Shown here: positions 1 through 15,502 of the stretch, in pieces | Numbering within the stretch: the stretch's first letter is position 1 | Layout: every line of letters begins with the position of its first letter | Source of the DNA: Microplitis mediator | Lineage: Eukaryota; Arthropoda; Insecta; Hymenoptera; Braconidae | Reading direction: 5' to 3' | Length of the DNA: 64,000 bases | NCBI RefSeq assembly: GCF_029852145.1 | Contig: NC_079975.1 | Span: forward strand, 20,279,364-20,343,363 | Translations under genes and position numbers: made by a program | The notes under the pieces: generated by a model | The model's input: only the letters and a program-made list of their open reading frames with translations | Told to the model about the DNA's origin: nothing | Database searches by the model: none

Positions 1-685
1 ATAAGAGTGAACCTAAAAAAAATTTTGTACATAACCAGTAAGAAAAAGAAACTGCATTCACTTCTAAATGGAAAAAAATTCTAAACAAACAAACAATAAA
101 ATTTAATAAAATAAATGGGCAGTTAATAGAGTTTAAAGATATATGTATAAAGTAAGTGGTTAAGCATCAATAAGACGTATGAGAATTAATCAGCGAGCAC
201 TTATTTCGCCTATGATTTTATGAGAACGCGATCTCGGCTTGTTGATTCATTACCCTTTAACTCTTACTCTCATACTCTTAAAGTTACACTTGCACTTGTA
301 TGTTGCACTTACTCCTTATGCTCGCCTTGCCCTTACATTATATTATATACATTTATACAACACACAACGCGACTGGATAATTTATAACGAACGACCTCCA
401 AGAAGCCACCAAGGCACTCGCGGTTACAAGGAAGATTAAATCGGTAGGAGAACTCTCAAGACCGCGTGTGCTCAATGTGGTTTTTAATAAAAATAAAACT
501 CAATTTAAATCTACTATACTACATATATAAATATATATGTATATATGTTATGTATACCTTGTTCTGCGGTTTTTTTCTACATGTATGTCTAAATAATAAA
601 ATTTTATAAATTCTGATCGCCCAATAAATTTTTTTTTTATTGAAGATAACAAAGAAATTTATCATAAAATTAAATTATCCACGTG
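1..685. other. No gene supported
   Basis: A/T-rich with a somewhat GC-richer patch (about 180-470) whose open frames show no family features. It could be regulatory or an untranslated exon of a neighbouring gene; nothing decides this. Confidence 0.4.
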
Positions 686-1875
686 CACTGAGAAAAAATT
701 TATCTTCGGACAATTAAATCGGTTTTGTTAAATTCTGTCAAACTAATATTTACTTGGGACAACTAAATTTTATTACGTCAACATAATCTATTTTGTCATT
801 TCTAACAAATGATTTAATAGACTCTATTTTGTTGACATGAATATTTCTCTCTCTAAGATAATAAAATCATTTGGTAAAGTTAAGAAAATATTTATTTAAT
901 AGACAACTAAATTATTTTATAGTGCCAACAAACTCAAATATTAAAGCAAAGTATTATTATATTAACTCTAATAAATATTACTTAAACGTAGAAAAATATA
1001 TTCATTTAGAATAAATATATATTTGTTCGCGGTTAATAAATATATAATTAAACCTAATGTTTATTGATTACAAATGAAAAATTCATTTAATTAAAATAAA
1101 TAATATAGTGCTATTATTTGGGAATATAATAACTCTGAAATAAGTTTCTTACCAGGGACACTACAAGAGGTTGGGCGCGATCTAGTGGCGAGCACCGAAC
1201 TATTCCCGCGGCTGTTGGCTTGCATCAAAACTTAAAGAAAAATTTTTTGGGAGAAAAAATCAATATGGTGGAGAGGAAGTTATGGTGCTAGGCAGCAGCA
1301 GCGGGAGTAGTTCGGTGCTCGCCACTAGATCGCGCCCACAGCTTGTAGTGTCCCTGGTAAGAAACTTATTTCAGAGTTATTATATTCGCAGATAAATTAG
1401 CAGAGTGACGCTAACCCGTTTTTGATAGTAATACAGGGGTATCCTGTTGTACACTATGACATTAATGTTTAATATTAATGTTTCCCTGAACAATTTTGGT
1501 CATAGTACAAAAAAAAGTATGTGTCAAAGAAATAAATTTTTTTTTTAAATATACATTTATTTAACTGTTAAATAAATATTCTGTGATTTTAAAATAATAT
1601 TTAATTATTATTAATAACTCAATCTTTAAGGCTCACTAATATATTTCATAATGACTACTTTATAAGCTCTACAGGTAATCAATTTGATTTTATCCTTGCT
1701 ACAACGCGTAATTATCTTTATTAAATATTTTATAGTTTCTATAATTATTTGTTTTGTTAGTGGATTATAAAATATTTAGTTAAAACAACCAAATATATGA
1801 TTGGCAATGGGCAATAAAATCATTTTGTTGTCATAACTAAAATTTAGTTGTCAGAAGAAAATTTTTTTCTCAGTG
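686..1875. repeat. CACTGAGAAAA foldback with TTTTGTTGACAA body
   Basis: Left end CACTGAGAAAAAATTTATCT, right end its inverse (AGAAAATTTTTTTCTCAGTG). The body repeats ACAACTAAATT / TTTTGTTGAC units in both directions. A second foldback (1122-1387) is inserted near the middle. No ORF of note. Confidence 0.7.
1122..1387. mobile_element. Foldback MITE, 266 bp
   Basis: Arms of about 85 bp starting GAATATAATAACTCTGAAAT and running through GGGCGCGATCTAGTGGCGAG to CCGAACTA are inverted copies; the loop (1206-1300) is unique and the element is notably GC-richer than its surroundings. It interrupts the 686-1875 element. No transposase. Confidence 0.85.
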
Positions 1876-4412
1876 TGTATATAAATATATATTTGGAGTG
1901 AGTTCAATAATTTTGTAGAACTTTAACACTAACTGTTGAAAATTATTAATAAAATACCAAAAACCGAATTCACGTTTCGTTACAGCTCGTAAAAAAATGT
2001 ATTTATTTAATTTTATTGCCTAAAAATATTTTTCCGTTCGTCGATCATACATCTGCTGTATAGATTTGTTGAGCGTTAAATTTTAAACTTTTAAAAATTA
2101 TTTAAATTAATATTCTAATGACTTCGTTTCGAAATATTTAAATATTTTCTTATTTTAAATTCACTGATTTGTTCCTTCAATTTTTTTTCTAGGCCATTAA
2201 ATTTTCAAAAAATTTTTTTTGTAATCTCGAAATTCCAACATCGGATATTCTACTGCATTTTATGGCCAATGTTAAATTTTGACTTCGTAAGATTGTAATT
2301 GAGCTAAAAAAAGATTTTTTTTTTTTGATACTGACTAATTTTTAACAGTGAGTATAAAATTTTGCTGTAATGTCTCTCCGTCTACTATAAATATATATAT
2401 AAATAAATATACACTTTTTTCTCAAAAAAAAAAAAAAAAAAAAAAAACGAATTTATAATGACATTAAATTTCAATTTTTTTTTAAATAGAAATTTATTAT
2501 GACATTAAATTGTCGGCAAATAAGTATAGATATCAATATCGATAAATATATATGTATCTTATATACATATATATAAAAGTATCGATTTAAAAATGAATTT
2601 TTATTATTATTGATGTAATGAATCAATTGATATTTATGTTTATATATTTATATATTTGATGACAATAATTATCCATTATTATGAACATTCATATAATTTT
2701 ATTCTCGAAATAAATTTGGTAATTGATCGTGAAGATATTTAATCGATAACGGTTAAAACTTTATTGAATGTCAACATATGTAGGAATTTTTTATTTCGCG
2801 GATTGTAGTTAATTGTAATTCGTAGCGTGACAGACGCAAGCATGCATATGGATCGTGATGTTAACTATTTCTATTTATAGAATAGGTCATTTACATCTTT
2901 CAATTCTATGAATTTTTATTTCCCGGTTTAATAATAAATTTAATTATTTTAAAAATCATTTATTTTTTTTATTTTTTTACTACAAGTTTTTGTAAATAAG
3001 TCAATAAATTAGGGATTATAGAAAAATCGGTTAAAAAAAAAATGAAGAATCGGTGGACGGAGAGTTTAATTATAATATTTGATTGAAGTTAATTAAATAT
3101 TAATTAAATTAAAACTCGGTGAGTTTAAATCGTTTAGCTGGAGGCTAATTGATAAATTAGTTGCCCAAGAATCTGGTCATGGAATTGATATCGTTAGCAC
3201 ATAAATACCCACATATGTAAGCGTAGATATAACATGAATATAAATACCTACTTTTAGTAATTAGGTAATAATTAATAAAAAATAAACGATAGAAATAACC
3301 AGCGTCATTAAATATCTTTTATACTCGGTGGCGAGTCTGATCTGAGGGAAACTCCGAATCCAATACACTCGACTGGACAGGTTTCTACTTAGGAGTCAAC
3401 TCTTCTCGTAAAGTCGCGAAACTGGTTTGTGTTGGATCTCGACCTTTATAACGCCGTCACGTTACATGTCCGGATGGATTCGACTGCTTGACACACAGCT
3501 GGAAAATTCTTTTTTATCGCCAAGACCCAAAGCTAAATTACAAAAACGTAGAAAATAAATTTCTAGTTTTTTTTTTGAATCGACCGCTTTATCACCGCTA
3601 AAATTATTACTGACATACCAACATGCTAGTATTTAAGATTAGGTAATATTGATAAGGCGAAGCGACTAAAAAAATTCATTGAATTTTTTACCGCTTCTTT
3701 TGATTTTTTATAAATATGTTGGAAATAACACCGACATAAATCTGAGTTTTATTTTGTTTAGATGATTCGTTAAACAGATTTCATTAATTTACTCTTCATA
3801 TTACCTGATTTCGACTCTTTTTTAAATGATATCGTAAACCCAAAACGTAAAAAAATTCATTGAAACTTTCCACTCTATCGCAAAATTGGTAAATAAATCA
3901 TCTAAAAATTTGGTTTTGAAATATAGATTTTTGGAGACTGATCAAAAATTTTGATATTTTTGAGTTACGTCAACTCTGCACGGAAAAAAGGTTCACCCTG
4001 TAGGCCAATCCTACTTTCCGCTGTCTTCGGGCTGAAAGATTTGATGTCTGATGAAAACTCGACGTTCGAAAATCAGACCGAAACCTATAACTTCCTTTTT
4101 TTTTTTGAATTTTTAATTTTGGTAGTGACAGTTAAATAAAACAAGGAAAATTACAGCTCCATATATGGGATTAAACTTCCATAGGTATAGTAACCCCTGA
4201 TAAAAAAAAAATTTTGGTTGATTTCAATTGAAACAGGGGGTGCCTTAGTTTTTAATCAAAGACAGGGCACTTTGTATAGAAAACTGAAAAATTTTGAAAA
4301 AATTCAGTAAAAATTACCGTTTCAAGTAATTATTTTGTTAAATCGAATTCTCAGTAGCAAATTTAAGAACCCTGATTCAGAAGAATGATTTAATCCATGC
4401 TAGGTGTATATC

Positions 4413-4641
4413 CACTGTGAAAAATTCCCAACAAATTTTACTATGGCATAGTACCACTGAACTATAAGGAAACTGGTTCAAAATTTACAAGTGTCCCATA
4501 GTAAACGTATGCGCAGACTACACGATTGTGGCCTATGCGCATACGTTTACCATGAGACACTTGTAAATTTTGTACCAGTTTCCTTATAGTTCAGTGTTAC
4601 TATGCACCCATAGTAAAATTTGTTGGGAATTTTTCACAGTG
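4413..4641. mobile_element. CACTGTGAAAAATTCCC foldback MITE, 229 bp
   Basis: Left end CACTGTGAAAAATTCCCAAC; the right end is the exact inverse. Arms pair over about 100 bp, including ATGCGCATACGTTTAC near the centre, with a ~20-bp loop. Confidence 0.85.
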
Positions 4642-7380
4642 TCCATATATTAGTCGATTAAAATTTTTTTAAATTATTTCAAATAATTTTTCTTAATCAC
4701 GGAGTTCAAAATTTACTTTTTGCTCAAGAATTAAACAAAATTCTAAAATTATCATTTGAAACTGTAATTTTTCTTCTTTCATTTTTTCCTGAAGTTTTTT
4801 AATTCGAACAGCGACAATTTTTCTTTCTCCTCACTAACTTTTTTGAAAAAAATATATATTACATCAAAATTTCAAAATTCAAAAAAAAATCATAATCCCA
4901 CTGACTCATCATTCGGGAAAAAAATTTTTCTTAAAAACAAAAAGTAAAATAAATTATATAAGAAGGATTTAGATGATGTTTTATTTATAAAATAATATAT
5001 GATAGATATGTTTAATATATATCAACGTATATATAGTGATGTATGTGGGTGGTATTAAATCTAGGATGGAAGACACGATTTCCTGGTGTAAGAACGAGCC
5101 AGATTGCGTGCATTACACTAGTCTACCAGTGACTCTACATGACTAGCGACACGATTTACACTATAAATACTTACCCGTGTTGTAGAGTAACTATAAGTAT
5201 ATTTATCTACCCACTGACGTTACTTGCCATTGCATCAGCGTATTATACATACATATATATATAAACTCGTATCTAAGGTGTGTAGTATGTGTTAACACGC
5301 TTTCACACGCACCACCCTTATTCACTTTATGGTTTTAAAGTCATTAACTATTTTTATTTTAAATAAAACCGGGATTAGTAAAGACGATTAATTTCTTTTA
5401 AACTTTTACGCCTACGTATCTTACGGTTAGTTTTCATATATGATTAATATACCGTTACATGTTTTGTTTTAATTTAAAAAATATGTAATTTTTTTTTAAC
5501 CATAATAATTAATGGTAATTTTATATAATGAGTATATTTAAAGAGAAATTTATTGTTATTAATTAAAACTTTTTTTGTTAAATTTTTTTTGTCTTAATGC
5601 GATAATTTGAATTTTATTACTATAAATGCATATCATTTATTTTGAGTACATATTTATTTACATTTTAATATTTAAATTTAATCAGCGGTAATTTCAATGG
5701 TAATGAATATTTTTATTTTTATATTTATTTAACAGATTTAATTTATAATATATATTATTAAATTTTTTTTTTAAAGAAGAAATTTATATTGATATCGAAT
5801 ATCAATTTTTTTGTCGAGGTTTTTTTGACCCGTGATAAATTTTGAAAAATTATTTTATTTATAAAGGATAATAATTTTTTTATAAATAGTGAGAGAATTT
5901 TTTTGCGTTCAATTATGAACAGTTGGTAAAAATAAAAAAAAATTTTGACAGCTGAGAGATACGAGATTAAAAATATATCTTTTGTTGAGCTAATGGACCT
6001 GTTGATATCTCTGCGGAACATCAGTGATATATCTTTTGTTGTGAGACTTTTAACTCGATTATTGATGCACTTATACACTTAATATACATAAATATATGTC
6101 ATACTCATAACCGATTATAATCAAATCCACTGAATAATATTTTATCAAACAGATTTTAATACACAAACATTAATGCAGTTATTATTTACAAAGTTGATAA
6201 ATTTCTCAAAAATTATTTCAATTAAAATTCGTAGGGTTAATTTACGATCTTAAAATTTTTTTTTAGAAGTTTTTAGTGGCCTTAATTGCCCCATGTACAA
6301 TTAAAAAAATTTATTGCAATTTCTTATACCCCCCTCCCCCAACCCTCATACTAGACAATATAAAATAAATATATTGTCACAAATTTATGAAAAATATATA
6401 TAATCATATAAAGAACTTGGAAACTAACCTAAAAATTTTTCAAAAATTTTTAATGCAATTTTTAATTAGATATTAATTAAAAAAAAATATTTTGATAATT
6501 AATTACCAAACATTCACTCGCAAATTAATTAAAAAAAAATTAATAATAGTGATTGAGCTCATATTTAAAGTATAAATGACAACTGAAACCTTCAAGTGAC
6601 AGCTAAATTTAATGTACACAGTAACCAAGCATTGTTATTTAAAATAATTAAATAGACATCAAGTACTCTTAAATGCAAGCATAATAATTGAAATTAGAAT
6701 GATAAAAGGCGCTTCTAAAGTATCCGCCTACATCTCATTGAAATACCTCGATTTTTTTTATTTTTTTTTTGTACTTGAATCCCAGAGTTATCGCATTGCG
6801 CGTTGTATTTATTTTTTTAACTTTTATTTTGCTGAACAACCACCTGGCAAAGCGGATGTCTACAACACGGAGCTAAAGCGTACGCGGATAATACAACGTA
6901 GAAGTAAATAAAAATAAAAATAAAAATACGGATACAATGAAGAGAAAAACTATTGGAGGGATAATCGAGCAGAGATGCTTCTGCTGTACGAGTATTAAGT
7001 TCAAGTAGATACTTGTTTGTTAAAGTTTTAACTCGAGGTTTTGTTTCTGATGCTATAAAACAATCCCATCAGAATCTTAAGCGGTATAATTGTAGCTATT
7101 ATGAGAATAATGAGACGATAAAGATTTTATTATTTATTTTTTTATATTACGACCTACCGCAATGAAATAAATTATTGGACTTTTGTTTGCTAATATGATT
7201 TTTTAATTAATTTATTTATTTATACATTTTCAAATTCGCCCCATTATTTGAAAAAAAATAAATAATTAGTGGAATCATTAAACGCGAGGCTACACAGAAA
7301 AAAAGGATTTCTTGACGCAAAAAATTTTTACTTCCCCTAAGAAATTTTTCACTTTTATAAATTGAAATAAAAAATTTCCT

Positions 7381-8282
7381 ACACGGAAAGAAAATTATGA
7401 GAAGTTTTGCTATACATTATGGGAATATTTCCCGTAATGGTATAGGGATTGTACCCATACTATTATAGGGATGGTTCCTATAATATATGGGAATAGTTTC
7501 CATAAGAATATGGGAATAGTGCCCATACCATTATGGGAACCATTTCTATAATGGTATGGGAATAGATCCTATACCAATGTGGGATTCATTCCCATAATAT
7601 TATGGGAACTATTCCCATAATGGTATGAGTATTATTCCTATAATATTATGAGAACTATTCCTATAGTGTTATGGGAACCATTCCCATAATATCATAAAAA
7701 TTTTTTTTGCAAAATAGTGTAGAAATTTCCTTTATATTATGGAGAGATTCAAATGAAGCTTCTTCGACGCTAAATTTGTTAAAAAAAAAAATATTGTTAA
7801 AAATCTTAATGTTTTTGCCAATTAAAAATTTTTTTTTTAATGTTTAAATTTTTGTTTTTATATTTAATAATATTTCTGTGTATTGTAGAAGTGATTATCG
7901 CACTTTTCTTTAAATTAATTTTTTTCATGATAGTATGGGAACCATTCCCATTATATTATAGGAATGGTTCCTATAATAGTATGGGAACTATTCCCATAAT
8001 ATCATGGGAATGATTCCCATAATGGTATAGGAACTATTCCTATAATATTATGAGAATAGTTCCCATACTATTATAGGAACCATTTCTATAATGTTATGGG
8101 AATGGTTCCTATAATGTTATGGGTATCATTCCCATAATTATAGAAACTATTCCTATAATTATGGGAAACATTCCTATAATTATAGGAACTGCTCCCATAA
8201 TTTATGGTCGTAATTCCTATGATGATATAGGAAAAAATTTCACAAAATTATAGGAACAGTTTCCATAATTTTCTTTCCGTGT
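7381..8282. repeat. ACACGGAAAGAAAATTATG foldback array of TATGGGAAC units
   Basis: The ends ACACGGAAAGAAAATTATG and its inverse enclose two blocks (7405-7700 and 7925-8265) made of about 20-30 degenerate copies of (A)TTATGGGAAYNATTCCCATAAT, each a small palindrome. A 220-bp A/T-rich segment separates the blocks. No coding potential. Confidence 0.85.
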
Positions 8283-9183
8283 AGAGTCGATAAAAACTTT
8301 TATAGTCCCAAGAAAATTTTTGTTTCAATTCATAATAAAAGTTGCATTTCTTTGCTATTAAATGTATAAGTAAAAATGATAATAATAGTATGAAGAAATG
8401 GATAATGTGATAATTTGATGTAGACATCCAGTGGTAGTCACACGGGGGCGATAAATATTTTTTCAAAAGATAATATTGGTAAAGAGAAAGAACAGTCGAT
8501 TATCCCACTTACAGGTGATTTGTATAATTTAAAATGTGTCCTACAAACATGATCAGGTGTTATATGCTGATAGCCGTGTATACAAGACAATTTGTTGCTT
8601 CATCTCACACTCAATCCAACGAGTTTTAGTTAAATTACAACTCTCGGCAAAAGCTAACATCCACGTACATGGGACATTATTGTCGCGTAGGTGGAATTGG
8701 TAAAAGTATTCAGAAGCTTTCAAGGACGTTTTAACACTAGATATATGTCCAAATATATATTATACATAGATGCCACGCTTAGTCATTCACGGACAAAATA
8801 TCAGCAACAAATTTTGAAGAATTTTTTCCAGAAAATGGAAAAAATTTGTACCCGATACTCAAAAGCCAAAAAAATGAACGGCTTAGGGAAGCCGTCATGC
8901 CACGGTCTTCTATATGCATATATATAAATATATGAATACTATTTAGTGTTTTGAATGTTAATTGATTGCTGTCAGTGTGTCAAGTAGCTTATTGATAGTT
9001 GCTTTGATTTATTACCATTACACAGAGTCATTGACTTAACGTATTAAAATAATCTGTACACTATAATTATTAAATTGTCATCATTCAGAACGGATAAATT
9101 TTATTGCGATGAAAAATGATAATTATGTGCATCAATTAAATATAATTAGTATATAATTTAATTACTGGTTATTAATGTTTCAG

Positions 9184-9829
9184 ATTATGACGGAGTCGAG
9201 GAGGCCCCGACGCCTCTGATAGACGATAGTCCCAATGGTAAAATTTATGTCGGAGATCGTAGACGTGAAAGACGATCACTGTCTGAAAAAAATTTCATTG
9301 ATTACTATCCAATTAGAGATAACGAAGAAGAGAGCTTTCGCAGATTGAAAGAGTTTACGCGACATGAAAAAAAATACTCAAATCAAAACCAATTGTATGA
9401 TAGGTAAGATTTTTATAATTCAAAATTTTTTTCCAAACCCGTCGCAAAACTTTCACTCGTTCGCCAATTTTTTTAAAATTCATAGAATAAAAATAAATAA
9501 TAAAACTAAAATTATGTCATCCATTTTTATTAAACTAAATTTCAAAACATAAACAGTTTGATATATTGGTCCTATAAATTTTTTTTCCCACTATAAAATT
9601 CAACTTTTTATTTATAATTAAACATGAAAATAAACTTTCTTATTTTAATAATAATTTTTAACTATTATACAAATTTTATTAACCTATTAATTTTATTACA
9701 TTTAATTTTATGATCTTTATATTTGCACAATCTATATATATATATATACGCATACTTATATACACACATATATATATTTATAATATCATAGACGTAACAA
9801 TGTTGTTCAACTCGTTAAATTCCCAACAA

Positions 9830-9922
<93 letters not shown>

Positions 9923-11515
9923 TCAACAACACAAGTCATATATACATTTTATAAATTATTTATTCACATAAATGCATTAATAATATAATCATCGATATGC
10001 ATATATGTACATATATATTTATTTACATATATAAATATTTTCGCGGGTGGTCGATTTTAAAAATGTCATGTCCACATGTCCATTTGATAAAAACCATTGA
10101 AGCGTGTACATTTAATACAAATATATATATGTATATATATATATATGGGGATAATTTATCAGAGCAACCACTCACAAGTCAACTGAGTCAACTTATTGGT
10201 ACGTTAGATATAGGCGCCAAGGGATTTTATTTAACTTTAGAATAATATTAACTTACTTTTTCGCACTATATATATGTATATTTATATATATATTAAACCG
10301 CACCCATATAAAACATGACTCTCTGTTCGCGATGACAGTTTAAGATTATCCGTAAGAGATTTAATTCGCTATAGTACACAAGAAATAATAAATATTTTAT
10401 TGTTAAAAATTAAAGACCACGTGATTTTATCGGACCCCAATATATAATGAATGACAATGATATATAATGGATAGAGTTATTTGAAATAGACAAAGTAAAT
10501 AAAATGCAACTATTGCAATTGCGCGTTGTTTTTTCGTGATTGTGATCATTGAAGTGATTTATTAGTTATCGATGCTGGTTTACGGCTAATTAATGTGAGT
10601 CGGTTCATTGTTGCAGGTATAAAAAAAATAGAGAGGATGAAGATGACGAGGACGAGGAAGAGGAAGAGTTTGAAGATGAAGATGAAGAGATGAGGGAAAG
10701 GAACGGTGATAATAGCAGAGATTCGACGGACATGTACGCAAGCTGGAGATCAAGGCGCGCACTTCCGAGGGAGTATTTCATCGAGATCATGGTGGTTGCT
10801 GATGACAAAATGGTCGATTATCATGGCAGTAACCTCGTCGAATACATTTTCGTACTTATGAGCACGGTAAGTATTATATATTTTAATTTACATAAGTATA
10901 TGTCCTAGAAAATTTGACTCTACTCTTGAGTCACGATTTTTCAATGTTTAATTAACGTCGTTACACGACACGCTTCATCAATTGCACATATAGTGCATTT
11001 GCATGTTCGACCGATTAGCAAATTTATGTATAAAATGAAGTATTCTTATATTTTTTTTAAACTATTTCATGGAAGTCCTTATTGTTGACTCAACATCATG
11101 GGAAAAATTTCTCGCCTTCACTTTTTATTCATTTTATCTTTCCTACAAATTTTTGTTGCAATTGTCAAGCGAATTTGTGTTACTTGAAAACTTATAATCG
11201 ATCTACAGTTTAACAGCTTAAACTGTAAAAAATTCGCGGAGTGAATGTGGATTAAATCCGGAGTGAATGAATTTTCAATTATTCACTACGGAAGGAGTTT
11301 TGAAAATATTATTAATAAAAAATAACTCCACTAAATAAAATCGAAGTAAAAATTCGCGTATTACAATTAATCAGATGATACACAACACACACGCACACAC
11401 ATATTTAGACACACACATGCACACGCAATCGCGCACTCGCACACACACACACTTGAACACACGCACGCTTACATTCGCACACATCCGAACACACACATGC
11501 ACGCAAACACACACT

Positions 11516-11568
<53 letters not shown>

Positions 11569-14500
11569 TGTTTAACAGTTTAATATAAATTTATTTAAGT
11601 ATTTCAACTCCGGAACGGAGTGATTTTTTATAAAACTCCGGAACACCAAGTGACAGAGTGAATGCGGAGTGAATTCGGATTGAAATTAAATCCGGATTCA
11701 CTCCCGATTTTTCACAGTGTAAATACGTTGCCGAGTACAAAAAAAGAAGTTAATAACATCCCAGGTAAAAAAATTTCAAGCCAAAAAAATGATAAAATTT
11801 TTTCTCGGCCGAAAAATGGCCGATCAAAGGCCCAGGTAGTGAACGCAAGGCCGAAAACTGTCTAAGCCAAAATTTGGCCTAAAAATGTTCTATGATTTTA
11901 TTAAAAAAAAAAAAATACTATGGTCGAAAATAGACTGACTCAATTTATCGTCCAATTTTCGGCCTTCTGCAATAAAATTCTACAACTTGAGTGCGATTTC
12001 GGCCAAATTTAGGCCTCTTTAAATAAAATTCTATGGTTCCGGCGTGATTTCGGTCAAATATTTTAACTCGGGTAGCGTGAAAAAAATCAAATAGATCGAC
12101 TATTAAAATATTTTTGATAATTACCGTCCAAAAATTACAAACGATATATAAAACTTAAATAAATATATCATTTTGTGATTCAATATTATATAATCAAAAT
12201 ATTAGCTTATATATCGAGGTCATTACCATCATATCAAAGACCCACGCAAACGAGTTTAAATGTCTTTGAACAGTTACAACCACCAGACAACCAGACGCTC
12301 ACTCTCATCTTACCAACCTATATATTATAAGTAAGATATATACATATTTAAGTATCGAGAGTGATAATGTTATGTTTTCAAGTGCATTTACACTCGGATG
12401 ATTCAATCAACTTCCTTTTAAATAAAAAAAAAATAATCTAAATCGGCAATACATCTTTTTTAAAAGCATTAAATATAAACACGCATGCCTATATCTGCCT
12501 TGAAGGTTTTTTTTTTATTTAATTTGTAATTTGTTTCTAAAGACAGACACTCGATAATGCAATAATGTACGACGGTGTGAAAAAAATTGTCGATACTTGT
12601 TAGGACATTATATTTTATAGATACTTGAACACGATATCCGATACGACAGATCGATACTGCCGATAAGCTGATGTCAGGTGTTATATCGAAGTGTGAGAAA
12701 GAACTAGATCGATTGTAGATCACACATTTCATTTGTCGTTTCTCCATTTATAATTCATTTGGCAACACGTCCGCTAAAGACCGAGTTAACAAATAAAGTA
12801 AAGGAAAAAATATATATATATATATATATATATATTACAAAAAGGCGACTTGTCATTTTTAATCGATCATTGATTTTTATTTTATTTATAAACAAGATTT
12901 TTTTATGGATAACCTAAATTACTATTTATGGCGACAGAGTTGAGTTAATTTTTTTCAATAGATTTTCTATAAATAAGGAAAAGAATTTCCTTTATTGTTA
13001 AATTTTTTTATTTATCTAATTAATTTTATTATCTTTTTAATTACTAACACGTGAAAAAATTTTATGATCCAAGGATCGATAAATATTTGTTAATTTTTTT
13101 TTTAAATTAGGTTAGGTTGAACTAGATTAGCAAATATGTGTATGTTTATAGGTTACTTAGTTGGATTAGCGAGGCTGCGTTTCGGTTTTTTACCCCCAGC
13201 ATCAAGGCGCAATGCCTTAGGTATTAAATTTAGATAGTGGGGGTAAAAACCGAAAATATCCGAAACGCAGTCTCGCTAATGCAAAGCTACAGTCGTCCCC
13301 TGACGTTGGGATTTTGCCCTATATCAATATTTGGATTTGCGCATGCGCAGAATATCTTTTTCAGAATATTCTAATAGAGGGGGAAAGAATAATAGGGGGG
13401 GGGGCCCAACCTTTCTCTGGGACGACTATATGAGATAGTTTCGGCAAATTAAAATTTTTTTGGAAATTTATCATTTTGGAGGCAGATAAATTTTTTTCTT
13501 CAAAAAAAAATTTGATTTGTTCTGAAAAGTAATCAATGAAAATAAAAATTTTCATCATCTATAAGAATTTTGAAAAAGCCGTCAAATTTTTATAACGAAC
13601 TTTCGACAAAATTTAAAATTCAGAATAAAAATTCATAAAAATAAATTTTCATTCCCTATAACTACGCTTTGCTCAAAAAAGTTTTGGCTTTCAAAAAATA
13701 TTTTTGCACCAACGAAAAAATTCTTAAGCCAATTTATCCTGTCCTGTGTACTTAAAAAAAATCCAAATTTCCTATTCTATACACTAGCAAAAAATATACT
13801 AAAATAATAAAAAATTTACTTCCATCCTTTTTCTCTAATAACATACAATTATTTTAATTTCAACAAACACTAATTAGTAATTACCTTCCATAATTTCGTT
13901 ATTGAGAAATAATTTTTCCGAATCTAATTACCGATTTCCCAATTATCGTCATATCTGATTATTTTTGAGTCTGTCTCTAAAAAGATTAAAATAATAGAGG
14001 TTCAAAAAAAAAAATAAATATATAAAATAAAGTAAAAATTTTGATTAATGTCCATGAATTCTTGTATAGTAATATCGATCTCTTCCTGATCCGACCGGTT
14101 TTCATAGCCGATAATAATAACTATGTTAATTCTGACCGAATTGTTTGGTAAAGAAAATGCCCGGACAAAAAATATAAGATAATTTAAAAAATAATAATTT
14201 TGAACCCGTTACCGTACGTACGTATAATGTATGATGTATATATGTCACACGAAATTTTTTTCACCTTAACGCCCTTTTTAACTGGATTGTAATTGACTGA
14301 TTTGTAATATCGTGTTCTCAGTATATATAAACATTTATTATTCGTTCAATATATATATGTATAGAAGGACATATACATGTATAAGTATAAGTATAAATTT
14401 ATAATACAGGTTGTGGCATATTGCAACATAATCAGTAGTTAGTATTGAGGGTTAACGTCATCATGATCTCTCTCATGATCATGATCGTCTGCACGTGCCT

Positions 14501-15471
14501 GAAAATTCAAACTGCAATCAGGAGACACGCTCATCAACTATATAACTACCTACTTAACCACCACATATATTTATAAACCATTAAAATAAATATGAAAATA
14601 ATAAACATTATCTTTAATAAAATTAACTCATTTATTTTTATTAATTTCTATTTTTATTTTTTGCGCAAACAATTTTTTTAAATAAATTCAGTTGTGTATT
14701 ACTGTTTTTTTTTGTCATGATAAAAATTGAATAGTAAATTTTTTCCATAGAAAAAAAAAAAAGAAAAAAAAATTGTACAGAAATTTTTTAATTTTCACAC
14801 CCGAAATTAGTAAGCTCGTAATTGAATCGTTTATTTAAGAAACCCCATAAGTCATGATTTTTACGAAATTTGTTTTTTTTGCATTTTTGGGTTCTTCGGA
14901 TGTCCCTTCATAGAAATCAATCAAAATATGCATCAAATCAGCGTTTAAAACAAATTTAACGGGGTGACAGCAATTTCATTTAATTGAGAAACCCGATAAG
15001 TCAATGGCTCAAATAAATACATGTCAAGTTTTTCCAAAAAAATGTTTTTTGTGTTTCCTGAAAAATTTTGTTTTCTTGACTTATGGGGTTTCTCAAATAA
15101 ACGATTCAATTTCGATAATTAAAATTAAAAAAAAAACATGCAGACAGAAAAAATTTTAATAATAGAGAATTAAAGGACTGAAATTAATAGTTTTTTTCTA
15201 TTGAAAATTTTTTTTTAGATGTATGTACGTAAGAACTTATGGCTTACGTGCACGGAAAATGATAAAAATCATTTTTATTTCAAGTATTAAATTGTTAAAA
15301 TTTATATAATTGACTTACGCCCTTGGATATCAGCTCACATTTAACGATTTTTAAATTTATAGTTTAAAAAAAAAATATAATTGAAATGTTATTTTTATGG
15401 TTGTAATAAATAATGCTTTTAAATAATGCGAAGATGCGAAAAAGAATGTGACGAATGCTAAACTGTAGTAC

Positions 15472-15502
<31 letters not shown>

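Larger units (their letters stand above)
1876..9183. other. Upstream region of ADAMTS, no coding exon found
   Basis: Apart from the repeats listed (4413-4641, 7381-8282) I see only A/T-rich DNA. Two GC-richer patches, about 3318-3515 and 5045-5310, lack coding features but could be promoter or untranslated-exon sequence. The missing signal-peptide and propeptide exons of ADAMTS were looked for here and not found. Confidence 0.4.

Noticed and set aside
6699..6911. 70-codon ORF considered as an ADAMTS propeptide exon
   Set aside because: Sequence has no propeptide features, and splice sites do not fit the phase of exon 9184-9403.
7381..8282. CRISPR-like regular repeats
   Set aside because: The units are degenerate palindromes without unique spacers, in a eukaryotic context.
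8691..8927. 78-codon ORF upstream of ADAMTS
   Set aside because: No signal peptide and no similarity to an ADAMTS N-terminus; surrounded by A/T-rich DNA.
11371..11575. Cys/Val-rich and His/Thr-rich frames
   Set aside because: Translations of a (CA)n/(GT)n microsatellite, with no start context or neighbouring exon.
12469..12747. 92-codon minus-strand ORF
   Set aside because: No domain, signal peptide or splice partner; in an A/T-rich ADAMTS intron. Chance ORF is more likely.
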